From contig NC_089582.1 in NCBI RefSeq assembly GCF_019320115.1, positions 118,566,657-118,630,656 on the forward strand: a stretch of 64,000 nt of DNA, written 5' to 3'. The notes below the pieces were generated by a model that saw nothing but the letters and a program-made list of their open reading frames with translations, was not told the origin of the DNA and did no database searches. Of the stretch, positions 23,403-34,779 are shown piece after piece. The position numbers and the translations under genes are program-made. Position 1 is the first letter of the stretch, and each line of letters starts with the position of its first letter. The stretch is from Miscanthus floridulus. Lineage: Eukaryota > Streptophyta > Magnoliopsida > Poales > Poaceae.

Positions 23403-24471
23403 ACTCAAATTAAAACACCTCAACGTGTAGAGCAGCACTTCGCAGACTGAATCTAAACCCAACCAGAGTTGTTGAACCCTTACACCCTTTTTTTCTTGAT
23501 CATATCAGTTATGCTTATCAGTCATAATACAATGTTTTTTTTCTCACAACAAAATAACATCAGCGGACTTATAAGTCAAAGAAAATATCAAGTGAACATG
23601 GTGTTAGTCCCTACGCATCCAGCATTCACACACACGCGCAAGGGCATAACCGTACGCAGAAGAAGTGGATCTGTATTCGGCACAGGATCGGACAAAGGCT
23701 CGCAACTGGGACGCGTCAGCCTGCACCAGATCACACGCCCAATCAAGTAATCACAAGCAGCGAACTGGCAAGGAAGTTTAGGCATTGTTCAGACATGGGC
23801 AGCAATCTACTCGTAGGATATGATGTGTCTATCATCGATAGCTACACTTCCACGAAAACGTACAATTCTAACACAACGTTACATCTTAGTATCTTAAGTT
23901 TAACTAATTATAAATAAAAAATATTAATATTTATGATATTAAATAAGTATTATTAGATTAATTATGAAATATATTTTTATAATAAATTAATTTAAAGCTA
24001 TAAATATAAATATTATTTACTATAAACTTGGTCAAACATGAACTACTTTTTCTGACATCAACCCATGGTTGCGTGCTTTCGTGGGGAGAGAGAGAGTAGC
24101 ACGTGTCGACGCCACGAAGACTTTACCTGACCGGCCGCTCTAAAATATTACAGCACGAGCTCCATGGGCGCACGACGACCCGAGCAAGTCCACGCCTGAC
24201 GGAGAGCGTATCCACTGTGGCACAATCATTGTTCAATCCTGATTATCCATGGGCCCGGCCCGGGGGGAATTCTTCAAGCTGCAGCAGCCTGCAGGTATGA
24301 TCAGGATCCAGGATACGGCAACTCAAATCCAAAATGATACTCTAGGTGGCAGAATCAAAGACTTCAGAGTTCAGACCAGACGGCCACCGTCGTCGCCTCC
24401 GCACAGGGAAATTCCATAGGGAATTCAGAAGTAGAACACGTAGCAATGATTGGATTTGATCCAGGGTGCGT

Positions 24472-24693
24472 TTAGATCCAAAAAAAAATTTGGATTTTGG
24501 CTCACTGTAGCATTTCGTTTGTATTTGGTAATTAGTGTCTAATTATGGACTAATTAGGTTCAAAAGTTTCGTCTCGCGATTTTTCGACCAACTGTGTAAT
24601 TAGTTTTTTTTCGTCTACAGTACTCCATGCATGTGCCACAAGGATTTGATGTGACAGTTACTATGCAAAATTTTTTGGCAACTAAACGGGGCC
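24472..24693. mobile_element. Tourist-like MITE
   Basis: The left end GGGTGCGTTTAGATCC and the right end AACTAAACGGGGCC are inverted. The inside has GGTAATTAGTGTCTAATTATGG and TAATTAGGTTCAAAAGTTTC, common in grass Tourist-like elements. No target duplication was fixed. Confidence 0.65.
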
Positions 24694-24778
24694 CAAGTGC
24701 ATGGCCTCACAACAAGAACAACACACATGGGTTTGGCACATGCGATGGATGATGGATCGGATCTGACGTGGAAACGAT

Positions 24779-24889
24779 AGTACTCTCTCTGTCAAAAAAA
24801 AACATGCAACGTGTAAGAAAAAACAGTAATTGAAGATTTAAAACGTGATACTATGCTAAAATTGCATGTTTTCACGGACAAAGGGAGCA
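24779..24889. mobile_element. Stowaway-like MITE
   Basis: The left end TACTCTCTCTGTC and the right end GACAAAGGGAGCA are inverted. ATGCAACGTG and AATTGCATGT mark the inner arms. There is no coding capacity. 24890-25527 holds no gene that I can support. Confidence 0.6.
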
Positions 24890-25527
24890 CCGCAGCTGGG
24901 TGTTGTCGTTCATGGCACTTGATAGGCCAGAAAGCTAAGTTCATCGACGGCGTAATTAATAAAGTGATGCGACAGCCACGATTATTATCGGATAAAACCG
25001 GCAGCAAAACGCATCATCATGTTTAAAGCATGGTTGGATGCATCTGATTCATTTCTCTGCCTCTAGGTACGGTCCGGCCCCTTCATGGTCCGCGTTCATT
25101 CATTCTCCATTGGCGCTGGTCCGTTATCTGTCCTGTCCTGGCGCCGGAGCCTCTCCTCACCTTCAAGGCTTCACGGGCTCACGGCACGTGGAGTCCTCAA
25201 ACACTGGAGCTAGCAAGAGCTGAAAAGCACGCAAACCTTCGAGGGATCAATTCAGAACGTGAGAAATAGCCAAACGAAACCTTGAAAAAGGGAAAAAGAG
25301 ACAAAACTTAGGCCTTAGGGCATGTGAGGTTGCTAGGGCCTTTTCAGTGGACAGATTCCGAGTCTGTACGGCAGAAAGCGAGCCCCTTCAGAGAAAACAA
25401 AACATAATAAAGGAGGTCGTTGTTTGGTCCATTTTTTATAATTCCTTTTGGGGTGATTTGGCATGTGACATCGGTATTATGATGAAGCCAGAGCAGCAGC
25501 CAGCTTGGTGAGATCACCCTGTGCTTA

Positions 25528-26690
25528 CACTACCGGAAACTGGGTGTAAGCCACGTGCAAAAATGTTTACCGAGTATTCTATCGGGCACTCGATAAATAA
25601 GTTTTTTTTATAGAGTGCTATAAAAAAACACTCGTCAAAAGAGGCAAAAAAAAACACTCGATAAAGTTCGACACTTGGTAAACAAGAAAAAAAAACACTC
25701 AACAAAGAACCACCACGTGAACAACCGTTAGTCCGTGTGCCGCCCGTTAGTGCGTTTGCCGAGTGTTCGTTAGTGGGAACACTCGGCAAACAAATACACT
25801 CGACAAACAAATATGTTTGCCGAGTGTAATTATTTGGCACTCGGTAAAGAAATATGTTTGTTGAGTGTATTTGTTTGGCACTCGGTAAAGAAATAAGTTT
25901 TTTTTCTCTTCCGACCTTGAAACTTTTTCTGCTCTCCACATACAACATGTGGTGCTCCATATTAAGATTTGGTATATTTTTGGACCTATTTGCTATATTT
26001 AATTAATTTATTGCTGTCGGAGACCGAATACCGGGGTACCCAAAGAGGAGGAGCTAATAAACCATCAAACGTTGATGCTTCCGAACAGACAAGAACATAA
26101 CTACACTTCTTGCCCTAACGACCGAAGGTTGGCTCCGCCTCGCTCGACCCCGAGGGCTGGCTCCGCCTCGCCCGGCCCCCGAGGACTGGACCCCGACGTC
26201 GGTAAACAAAGAAGCCTTTTGCCGAGTTCCATGGTAAAAACACTCGGCAAAGAGGGCACGTGGCCAAAATCTGTACATTCTGGGCCAGTCTTTACCGAGT
26301 GTTCGAGATTTGACACTCGGCAAAACAACCATGTTTGCCGAGTGTCCGGGATTTAACACTCAGTAAAGCAGCCATGTTTGCCGAGTGTCCAGACACTCGG
26401 CAAACAAGGGCACATTTACCGAGTGTCAGGGCCTGGACACTCGGCAACACATGGCTGCTTTGCCGAGTGTTAAATCACAGACACTTGGCAAACGCGTCGT
26501 GACCATCTCTGCGCCGTCACGTTACTTTTTTTTTTACCGAACGTCGGTTTTAGCTCTCGGCAAAGTATTTGCCGAGTGCCCGATAAAAAACACTCAGCAA
26601 AGAGACGTTGCCGGTACTGTAGATGCCGTGTGCTGTTTGCCGAGTGTTACACTCGATAAATCCTTTGCCGAATGTTTTTTTAGGTTTTAC
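25528..26690. mobile_element. CACTA (CMC/En-Spm) transposon relic with dense subterminal repeats
   Basis: It begins CACTACCGGAAACTGGG at 25528, next to TTA. More than a dozen TTTGCCGAGTGT or inverted ACACTCGGCAAA units follow in both orientations. These are the transposase-binding subterminal repeats of grass CACTA elements. No clear opposite CACTA end was found; the closest candidate, TTGCCGGTACTG near 26608, is imperfect and is followed by more repeats. An LTR fragment lies inside (26015-26205). No transposase is present. Confidence 0.75.
26015..26205 (+). mobile_element. Truncated LTR start inside the CACTA relic
   Basis: It begins TGTCGGAGACCGAATACCGG, continues with GGGTACCC and AACGTT, then a CTCCGCCTCGCCCGG-type repeat. 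This matches the first part of the LTR at 3345-1571 with about one mismatch in six bases. Only about 190 bases are present, so it was inserted and truncated, or captured. Confidence 0.65.
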
Positions 26691-27659
26691 TGTGTATCTA
26701 GTAACTGTAGAAGACCAAGACAAGTCTAGGCTCACACCATCGGCCATAGACCCATAGTAGTTTGTTAGCCAGCTCCTAAACCGATGTACTGCTAGCATCT
26801 TCACTCTTGAGCGCGGTTGCTCACGGAGTCACGGACGCCCACATGCTAAATGTATCTGTAGAAGCCCCATCAGTCGATAACTCAATACATGTTTGGCACA
26901 AACAGCTTCACAAGCAGTTTTTTTTTTGCCAAGCTGAGCTATTTTAGAAATAGTGTTTGGCAAAATAGCTTCATCAAGAGCTCATGGGGGAGAGAGTTGG
27001 GATAAGCTACTATTTTTAGTTTCATCTCAACTCATGTCTCTGAGAGAAGGAGAAAAACAACTTCACCCATGAAACTGTTTTTGAAAATGAGTATTTAACA
27101 AAAAAAAAACAGCTCAGAAAGGCCCTAATAACAACTATTGAGCCTTCAGCATTTTGCTTCCCTACAATGACAAAAACTTCACTGGTAAATTAGGATCTCG
27201 TGGAGGTTTCATTTTTCAAATTCTCAACCATGAGTCAATTATTGGACAACTCTATGTGATACCGACATGGTAACAAGTCATTGCCACAATGGTACCCAAA
27301 CGCTACCATTTTCACCTAAAAACAAAGATAATTTTTACAATGGTCACCGGAAAATAGACGGTTCAGGAGGATCGGTCCAACGGCTAAAAAGGCAGAGGAA
27401 CCAAAAGGAACTAATTTGAGAGACACCGGGAGGAACTAAGTGCGTACTAAATGGCGGGACCATACGCACCGGGTACATACTAAAATTGGTGGGATCAACA
27501 CCCGACGAAAAGGGGAGAAATTTCTATTTTCGAAAATTTTATGTAATTGAGGATAGAATGGTAAATCTATAATAGAAAAATAATGTTTTGGATAGTATAG
27601 AGATGATTGAAGTTGTATAGTCTGTCACGTATAATTCTCTGTCCGACCACACCGGCCTG

Positions 27660-27900
27660 GCCCTCTCTCAGCCGCTTTGTTCGTGCTGCGGCGGCGGGCG
27701 AGGTTGAGGTCGAGGTCGAGGACGAGGGCGGCGGCGGCTGCGAGGGCGAGGGCAGGGCTGCGGCGGCCAGGGCTCCTCACCAGTCCTCGGCGAATGGTGG
27801 CACCGCTTAGATCCAGGTCCGAGGTGGCGAAGCTGGCGGCGGCCTCGCCGTCCCCGGCTCCCGCTCCGCGTGCCGCTTCTCCTCGACTGATGCCCTTTTT
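27660..27900 (+). other. GC-rich island with uncertain coding capacity
   Basis: The block is strongly GC-rich and open in several frames on both strands, with low-complexity Arg/Ala/Pro products. It is flanked by AT-rich spacer. It could be a captured first exon of a grass gene, but I recognise no domain. The rest of 26700-28812 contains no gene that I can support. Confidence 0.2.
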
Positions 27901-28812
27901 TTCTAAAATTGCTAGCAGGACATCTGTCAGTCAAATATGTTAATAGAGGAGAGAAAAGAGCCGAAGTACAATCGAAAAGCCGAAAATACAAGAAAAGGCT
28001 CAAATGAGGAATTTAGGCCTCAAGGCAAAATAGGTAAACGGCCAGTGTTACTGATGCCTAACTAACTCCTAGAAGTTGGCCATGACAGCAAAAACAGTTA
28101 AGAATGAAGCCATTCCATTAAGGTTTTGTGAGTTGTGACAAAGGGCCCTTTAGCAGGAAGGAACATGAAAAACACGGTGCAGGTTCCTTCACCGTCCCAG
28201 GTAGGATGCACATGGTAGCTACTAGCTAGTACATGCGCAAGTCTGCCACCGTTTCCTGCTCAACTCCCACCACGAATTTTCAATAGCAAACTTTAAAGCG
28301 CTAGCATTAAAGACGTACTAGTAGATACTACCACTAACTGGGCAAGTTTTACTTTTCCTGGAGCACGGGTGCTACACACGCACATCGCTCGTCGCTGCAG
28401 GTGGGCTCACTCTGCTCCTGTTCATCTTCGTGCTGACGCCACTGACACTGAGGCTTGGGGAGGGGAGCTGAAGGGATAAGAGGTGGCAGGTCGCGTCCTG
28501 GTAGCGGTGGCACAGGCTCACAGCGCAGCCGGTGAGCTAACCAAAAATAAATAGTTTCTTGGGCCGAACCCGAACCTCGATACCCAAATAGGCCGTCCAC
28601 GGGTTCAGTTAGGATCGGCTTTCGGACCCAATTCATCCACCCCTATAGACGACACAAGAGCCCAAGATTCGGTTCTATAGACTTCTATGGATTTGTAAAC
28701 CCGAAAGGCCCAACATATTGGCCTAAGCCTGCACCACTAAAAGGCCCACAACAACATTTCCTTTCTGTTGAATTCTTTCCCACGCCACCGCACACCTTTT
28801 GCCACCTGGGTT

Positions 28813-28821
28813 GCGTCGCCA
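28813..28821. repeat. MULE target-site duplication, left
   Basis: GCGTCGCCA directly precedes the 19-base TIR and is repeated exactly at 40706-40714. Confidence 0.92.
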
Positions 28822-28917
28822 CCGAATTTTTTACTATTTAGCTGTATTGCTTTGGAGATGATGGCATTGCAGTTGATGGTGTACTGCACCTAGATTCTTC
28901 TCCCAACATCTTAGTGA

Positions 28918-31455
28918 ATGATCTCAATTGGTTGTGCGGATCAGTGGGACAACTATGTGAGATCGGCTATGAAGAGCCAGCTGCAATGTTTGGACGTGGT
29001 TGTTCGTCGGGTGTTAGTTGATCCAATCCCTCATGGGTTTACCCCAGCAATGGATCATTCGGCACACATCGACCCTCCCATTCCGGAACCTTACCTGCAT
29101 GTGCAGATTGCGCCTATGGTTCCTGATGCTCAATCTGCCCCTAATGCGTTATTTGGAGATGGTTGTCATACTCATGTTTTCGTGGCAGATCCTCCTTATG
29201 AGATCCCTTTGACACAGAATCATCCGAGTAAGTGTCTTAACCACATGGTTTTTGGGAGCTTATCCCGTTTCTTACATCTATTTCTTTCATTCTTTCCTCA
29301 TTTCTGTAATGACGTTGCAGGAGACATTCCTGAGAATATCGATGTGCCCCATGTTGCTGCGCAAGTGCACTTTTCAGATGGATTTCGTGGCTCCAATAAT
29401 GTTGAAATTATGAATGATTCGGAGCATATGAGATGGCTAGGGCTCTTGATTCTGATGATGATCGTCCTGTTGGAGAGCTGACGGAGAGTGGTGTTGAGAT
29501 GATGAGGCATATCTTTCCCGACCGCCATGATCCTAGAGTTCATGAGTTTAGTGATCTTGCTCATTCTGATCTGACGTTTGCAGAAGGATGTGATGATGAG
29601 CTCCTAGAAGCTCCTGAGGCCGGTCCTAACATGGTAATTGAGGAGGGGAGGGTGTTCAATGACCTCCCTGCTTTGAAGAGGTGGTTGCAGGCTTTTGTAG
29701 TGATACGAAAGAGGCCTTACAGGGTATTGCATTCATATGTGGAGCGCCGTTACACAGTTGTGTGTGATAAGGAATGCTGCCCATGGAGGGTTTGTGCAAG
29801 GAAGCAACAGGTGACTGGAAAATAGAAGATCACAAAAGTAGTTGGGCCACACAATTGTGCTGACCATGAGCTGACACTGAGGCATCGGCAGTTAACATCT
29901 ACCCTCATTGCCAAGCGGTTGATGGGAATTTTACAGGAAGAACCCAACATGAAGGTGAGAATAATTATCAGAACCGTTGAGGCGTTGTATGGAAGATATG
30001 TGATAACTTATGGTAAAGCATGGAAGGCTAAGCATCGAGTGTGGAAGATGATATATGGGGACTAGGAGGATGGGTATGAGCAGCTGCCAGTTCTTTTCAA
30101 TGCAATCAAAGCGGTGAATCCAGGCATGCATTATGAGTACATCCCAAAACCTAATGCATGGAAGGATGAAAGGCAGATATTTTTCTGTGCCTTCTGGTGC
30201 TTTCCTCAGTGTGTCGAGACCTTTAGGCACTGTCGTCCCGTCTTCTCCATTGATGGTATGTTCTTGATTGGCAAATACCAGGGCACACTTCTTATAGCCA
30301 TATCCTGTGACGCGAACAATAAGTTGGTTCCTTTGGTATTTGCTTTGGTTGAGAAGGAGAACAATAACAGTTGGGGATGGTTCTTGAGGCTAGTCCGGAT
30401 ACACGTGGTTGGCCCTGGCAGGAAGGTTGGCGTCATATCTGATAGGCATCAGAGCATACTTAATGCCGTGCGAGAGCAGTTAGAGGGGTATGCACCTTTG
30501 CACCATCGTTGGTGTACTCAACACCTTGCCAAGAATCTACTACGGAAGGATGGTGTCAAGAAAAAACTTTGATCTGTTCCAGGAGGCTGCTCGACAGCTT
30601 GAGGACAAGTACTTTAGGGAAAAGTTGGAGCAGGTCAGAACCGCATCAAATGCAGAAGGTAGACAATGGCTCACATGTTTGATGAGGGATTTGGAGAAAT
30701 GGACGAGAGCTCATGACGACGGTGGTTGGAGGTACGAATTTTAGTGCAGCAACATGGCAGAGTCATTCAATAAGTTGCTATTGGGGATACATGGTATGCC
30801 CGTGAATGCAATTGTTTAATTCACCTTCTATAAGCTTGTTGCCTAGTTCAATGATAGACACGCCTATGCATTGCAGTTGAGGAGTGATGGAGAGATATGG
30901 GCTCCGAAATCAAAGGCACACCTAGAGAAGGCAAGAGAAAGGGCTGGCACACATGAGGTTGCATGCTTTGACCACGCCATAGGGACTTATCAGGTCGAGC
31001 ATAGGGGCGGTACAACGTCCGATGGCGAGGTTCGAGAGTCGAGGATACATGTGGTTGTCCTCCAAGATTTCAAGTGCACTTGTGGTAAACCAAGGCAATA
31101 CCACTTTGTATGTTCGCATTTGGTGGCAGCAGCTAGGCATCGCAACTATAATATCGAGAGGAGGATACCTCACGAGTTCAGTGTCAACACGCTTGTGAAC
31201 ACATGGAGCCCTCGCTTCGTGCCTTTCTGGGACCCTAGAGAGTGGCCTCCATATGATGGGCCGAAGTACATTGCGGATCCAGCTTACCGTTGGAATAAGC
31301 GTGGATCAAGACAGAGGACGAGGCATAGGATGGTTATGAATCAGATACCCGGAAGAACTAGGCGTGGGAGAGGAACTCCATTTGTTACTGATCCCGAGCA
31401 GCACGAGTGCGGCAAGTGCGATAGACTTGGCCACAACTCACGAAGTTGCCATTAG
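28918..31455 (+). pseudogene. mudrA-like MULE transposase, disrupted
   Basis: The N-terminal part (29433-29823) is a MuDR/FAR1-type DNA-binding domain: GRVFNDLPALKRWLQAFVV, then RRYTVVCDKECCPWRV. A catalytic domain follows (30066-30570): FSIDGMFL supplies the first Asp, VISDRHQSIL the second, and SNMAESFNKLLL near 30750 the Glu. HRWCTQHLAKN lies between the second Asp and the Glu. A SWIM zinc finger (CTCGKPRQYHFVCSHLV) lies near 31077 and a C-terminal CCHC knuckle (CGKCDRLGHNSRSCH) ends at 31455. Stops interrupt it at about 29824, 30063, 30742, 30819 and 30844, and the frame shifts near the A-run at 30560. All functional motifs are still legible, so decay is moderate. A probable intron lies near 29229-29321. 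Confidence 0.85.
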
Positions 31456-31626
31456 CAGATTAGTGAGGTAGGACTATTGGTTTATAGTATTATTTTATAT
31501 TTGTCGTATTATATATTTAATTATGCATGTCTCAATTTATGCTTGTATTTGTGTCAATTACCTATACATTTATAAGTTCATGTTTCATTGTACATTGCAA
31601 TTCTAATTCATTCACTTTTTTTGTAG

Positions 31627-34095
31627 GATGGAGCAATTCTACCTGCTCGACCCAACGTACGAGGAGACCCACCAAGGACGTCTCGTTGCGCTGGGGCAGG
31701 TAATAATCTATAAGTTTTATTCATACATGTGTTTGTGAAGTAACATGTGACTATGTTATATTCGATGCAGGACCTTCCGCACCTTCGTTCTAGGACCCAT
31801 AGTGGGTTCTTGGACATTTGGTACGACAATAGGTACACTCCTTTCCTGCAAAGAGCTGGTCTGGATGTCATCTCCTTTCAGGTTCATCGTGGGTTGCCCA
31901 AGTTCAACTCAACGGCGATAACTGCGTTGGTAGACATGTATTAAAGTGAATCATTGCCTCCATTCATGGCCATTTGTTCATGCGATTGACTTTTTGACAA
32001 GTAATCTTGCTTGGTCTTAAATATAGGTGGTGGCCGAAGACTCACAGCTTCCACCTACCTTTTGAGGAGATGACAGTCTCGCTTCAGGACTGTCAGAAGA
32101 TGCTAAGCCTAAGGATTCATGGGAACCCAGTCACCGGGCAGTGCAGGTCAGAGGGATGGAGAGCACGAGTGGAGGCCTTCCTTGGGCGTGAGCTTGGCGA
32201 GCAAGGGGCTCGCACTTCTGGAGTTCCCATCTCATGGCTACATACAGAGTTCGCACAGTGCCCCGAGGAGATAGATGAGGAGATGGTTGGGTACTACTGC
32301 TGGGCATGGATCCTACACCTTTTTGCTTGCGTTCTCTTTCCCGACGTGACGGGTGACAATGCGTCCTGGATGTGGATCCACTGCCTCAGTGACTGGGACC
32401 AGGTGGGTCAGTATAGCTAGGGCTCTACAGTATTGTGTTTTCTATACCGGCAGCTGTGCGAGGGGTGTCGTTGGTGTACGGCGAACCTATCACTTGGTGG
32501 ATGCGTGTACCTGTTACAGCTATGGATGTGGGCTCATTTTCTAGTTGGTCGTCCAAAGGTACTGGCTCGTCGTGAGTGGTTCCAAGGTCAGCCTCCAAGT
32601 CGCCAGCCGACGTGGGCGTACCTTTGGGACCAGGTTAGGGTTTCGCACACGAGGATAGACTGGGCATACATTCAGTACACGAACGAGCTAGATTCGCTGA
32701 CGGCGTCTAGTGTAAGTAAATTTTATTTTCCATGTTGCTATTAAAAAGATTAGTATACCATCTAACATCTTATTTGAACATGATGCAGGTGGAGTGGGAG
32801 CTGTATGGTGGAGAGGACGCACTTCCTTTTTAGCTGAGCAATGTATGTGGGGCCGACGACTACTTCTATAGGATGAGGTGCCCTCTAATCTGCTTCTATG
32901 CTATCGAGTACCACCTGCCAGATAGGGTTGCACGCCAATTTGGAGTGAGACAGCTTTGGCCTATGCCTCTGTTCTCGACTGGCGTTGACTTACACAAGTA
33001 AGTGTTTTGATATTTCAAATGTCTCATGATGATGGTCCATTTCTTATAATATGGTGCCACGTACGTGGATTAATGTAACGATAACATACGTGCAGGTTGG
33101 ATCATTAGAGGAACAAGAAGTTTTTTGACTGGGAGAGGCACCACCAGTACTACATTGAGGAATGGGAGGAGATGCACGACAACCTGGACGACAACAACGA
33201 GCTGCACACGAACCGTGAGTTCAGGCGGTACCAAGCTTGGTACCAGTGTTCGGCAAGGTGCAGGCTTAGGCTATAGTGGACCAAAACTGACTACACCGAC
33301 ATTGAGTCCTCCGACGATGAGGACACGATGTACGACCGGTCCACTCGTGCAGGAAGGCAGGTGGAGGCAGGACCGATCTTGGACAGAGTGGTAAGCCAAT
33401 CGACTTATTTTGTTACGTTTAGTTACATAACAATACATTAGGCGTTCTTGGACCGACATTAGGAGTTATCTATTGTAGTTATTGCAACCTTTGAGCTATA
33501 TAACCCTTATAATAAGTTACATTCTTATACAAAAGAAAACAAAACTAAATGATATCTGTTCAGAAGTCTTATTATTGAAAACATTGTTGCAGGGCAATAC
33601 ACTGAGAAGCTCAGTTGAAGAGATCGAGCATGTTTGGCCTAGAGTCAATGATGACTACATACTTGGCTTCCTAGATGTAAGATTAAAAATATTCTTTTAA
33701 ACAAATCATTAATACATTATATTCTTTCAGTTAACATAGTTTTGTACAACAGAGGCTGTCACGTCGTCTACGCCGTGCGGCTGGTCGTTGTGGTTGTAGG
33801 ACAAATACGACGCATGACGTGTACGATCCTTCCACAGGAAGAGGAGCCTTGGGTTCCTCTAGTCAAGAAGCTATAGGGGACAAGGAGGAGGACGAGGAGG
33901 CCACCGCCGACGATGACATGGACAAGAGGCACGATGAGCTTGGGCCCTCTCAGCTCTATGATGCTCCATCGACTCATCCTACACCGCCTCTAGGCACTAG
34001 GTGACGCCGTCCGCATGACTCTTACACTCTAGGCACCAGTGCTCTGGGTCACAAGGGTAGGGGCAAGAGTAGAAGACAGTGAGGGACGTGGTAGG
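31627..34095 (+). pseudogene. Plant mobile domain (PMD) protein gene inside the MULE, disrupted
   Basis: The exons read MEQFYLLDPTYEETHQGRLV, then DLPHLRSRTHSGFLDIWYDN, then WWPKTHSFHLPFEEMTVSLQD, then VPISWLHTEFAQCPEEIDEE and LLQLWMWAHFLVGRPKVL, then RVARQFGVRQLWPMPLFS and KKFFDWERHHQYYIEEW. This is the order found in the PMD family (aminotransferase-like PMD, related to Arabidopsis MAIN/MAIL1), often carried by MULEs and retroelements. GT-AG introns are visible at 31700-31770, 31937-32025 and 32713-32788. In-frame stops sit at 32418, 32832, about 33105 and 33275. An acidic C-terminal tail follows, near 33880-34000. It lies 170 bases after the transposase on the same strand, so it is part of the element. 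Confidence 0.8.
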
Positions 34096-34779
34096 TGTTA
34101 CTATGAACTATTGTGAATTTTGTATTTACTTATCTTTAACTATTCGGGACTGTATGGACATTGTGGACTATTTGGACTTTGCATGACATATTATATTGGT
34201 TGTGATATTCGTTGTGGTTACATTATGCTTGTTGGATGATTAAATGTTTAGAATATATATTGATGTCTCTGTTTGTAACTGTGGATGCTTCTAATACAAG
34301 ACCGTATCTTGCGATTTTTTTGCGTGAACCTTTAATCATACTATACTTATACAAAGGCACAAATATAGTACATAGATTAACTATAAATTTATTACATTTA
34401 TAATCCAGGAATATTTGTACATACGCTGTGTACAAGAATCTAGGATTACCAAGCAACAGTGAATGAATCTATGCTTTTCAGGGAATAAACATAGACTTTT
34501 TAGATACATGGACAACATCGAATTATCACATCACTGATATAGACCTTTCAGATGCAAGGACAACATGCAAGGAAGCACAACTAAACTCTATCTCCACCAT
34601 CCATTTTATGATTGTTTGATCCAAGGGCTGAGGTAAAGAGGCACACGGATCGCTGACATGGCACATTGACAGGCCTCCATTCCTCCTCTCAACCTATAAA
34701 TAACCACTCACTCCTTCTCATTCACACAAACAATAAGGAAGAAGAACACTCCTTAGCATTTGCTTTCGTTGTAGTACCA

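Noticed and set aside
24240..24310. Dense restriction-type sites (CCATGG, GGGCCC, CCCGGG, GAATTC, CTGCAG, GGATCC) that look like a vector polylinker
   Set aside because: The sites are not in the order of a vector I can recognise, and the flanks are ordinary grass spacer on both sides, so chance in a GC-rich patch is more likely.
26000..26690. Repeated TTTGCCGAGTGT units as an independent satellite
   Set aside because: They occur in both orientations behind a CACTACCGGAAA end, which fits CACTA subterminal repeats.
28349..28636. 95-codon minus-strand frame (MNWVRKPILTEPVDGLFG)
   Set aside because: The DNA resembles a common grass repeat with a CCGAACCCG-type motif; no domain and no splice context.
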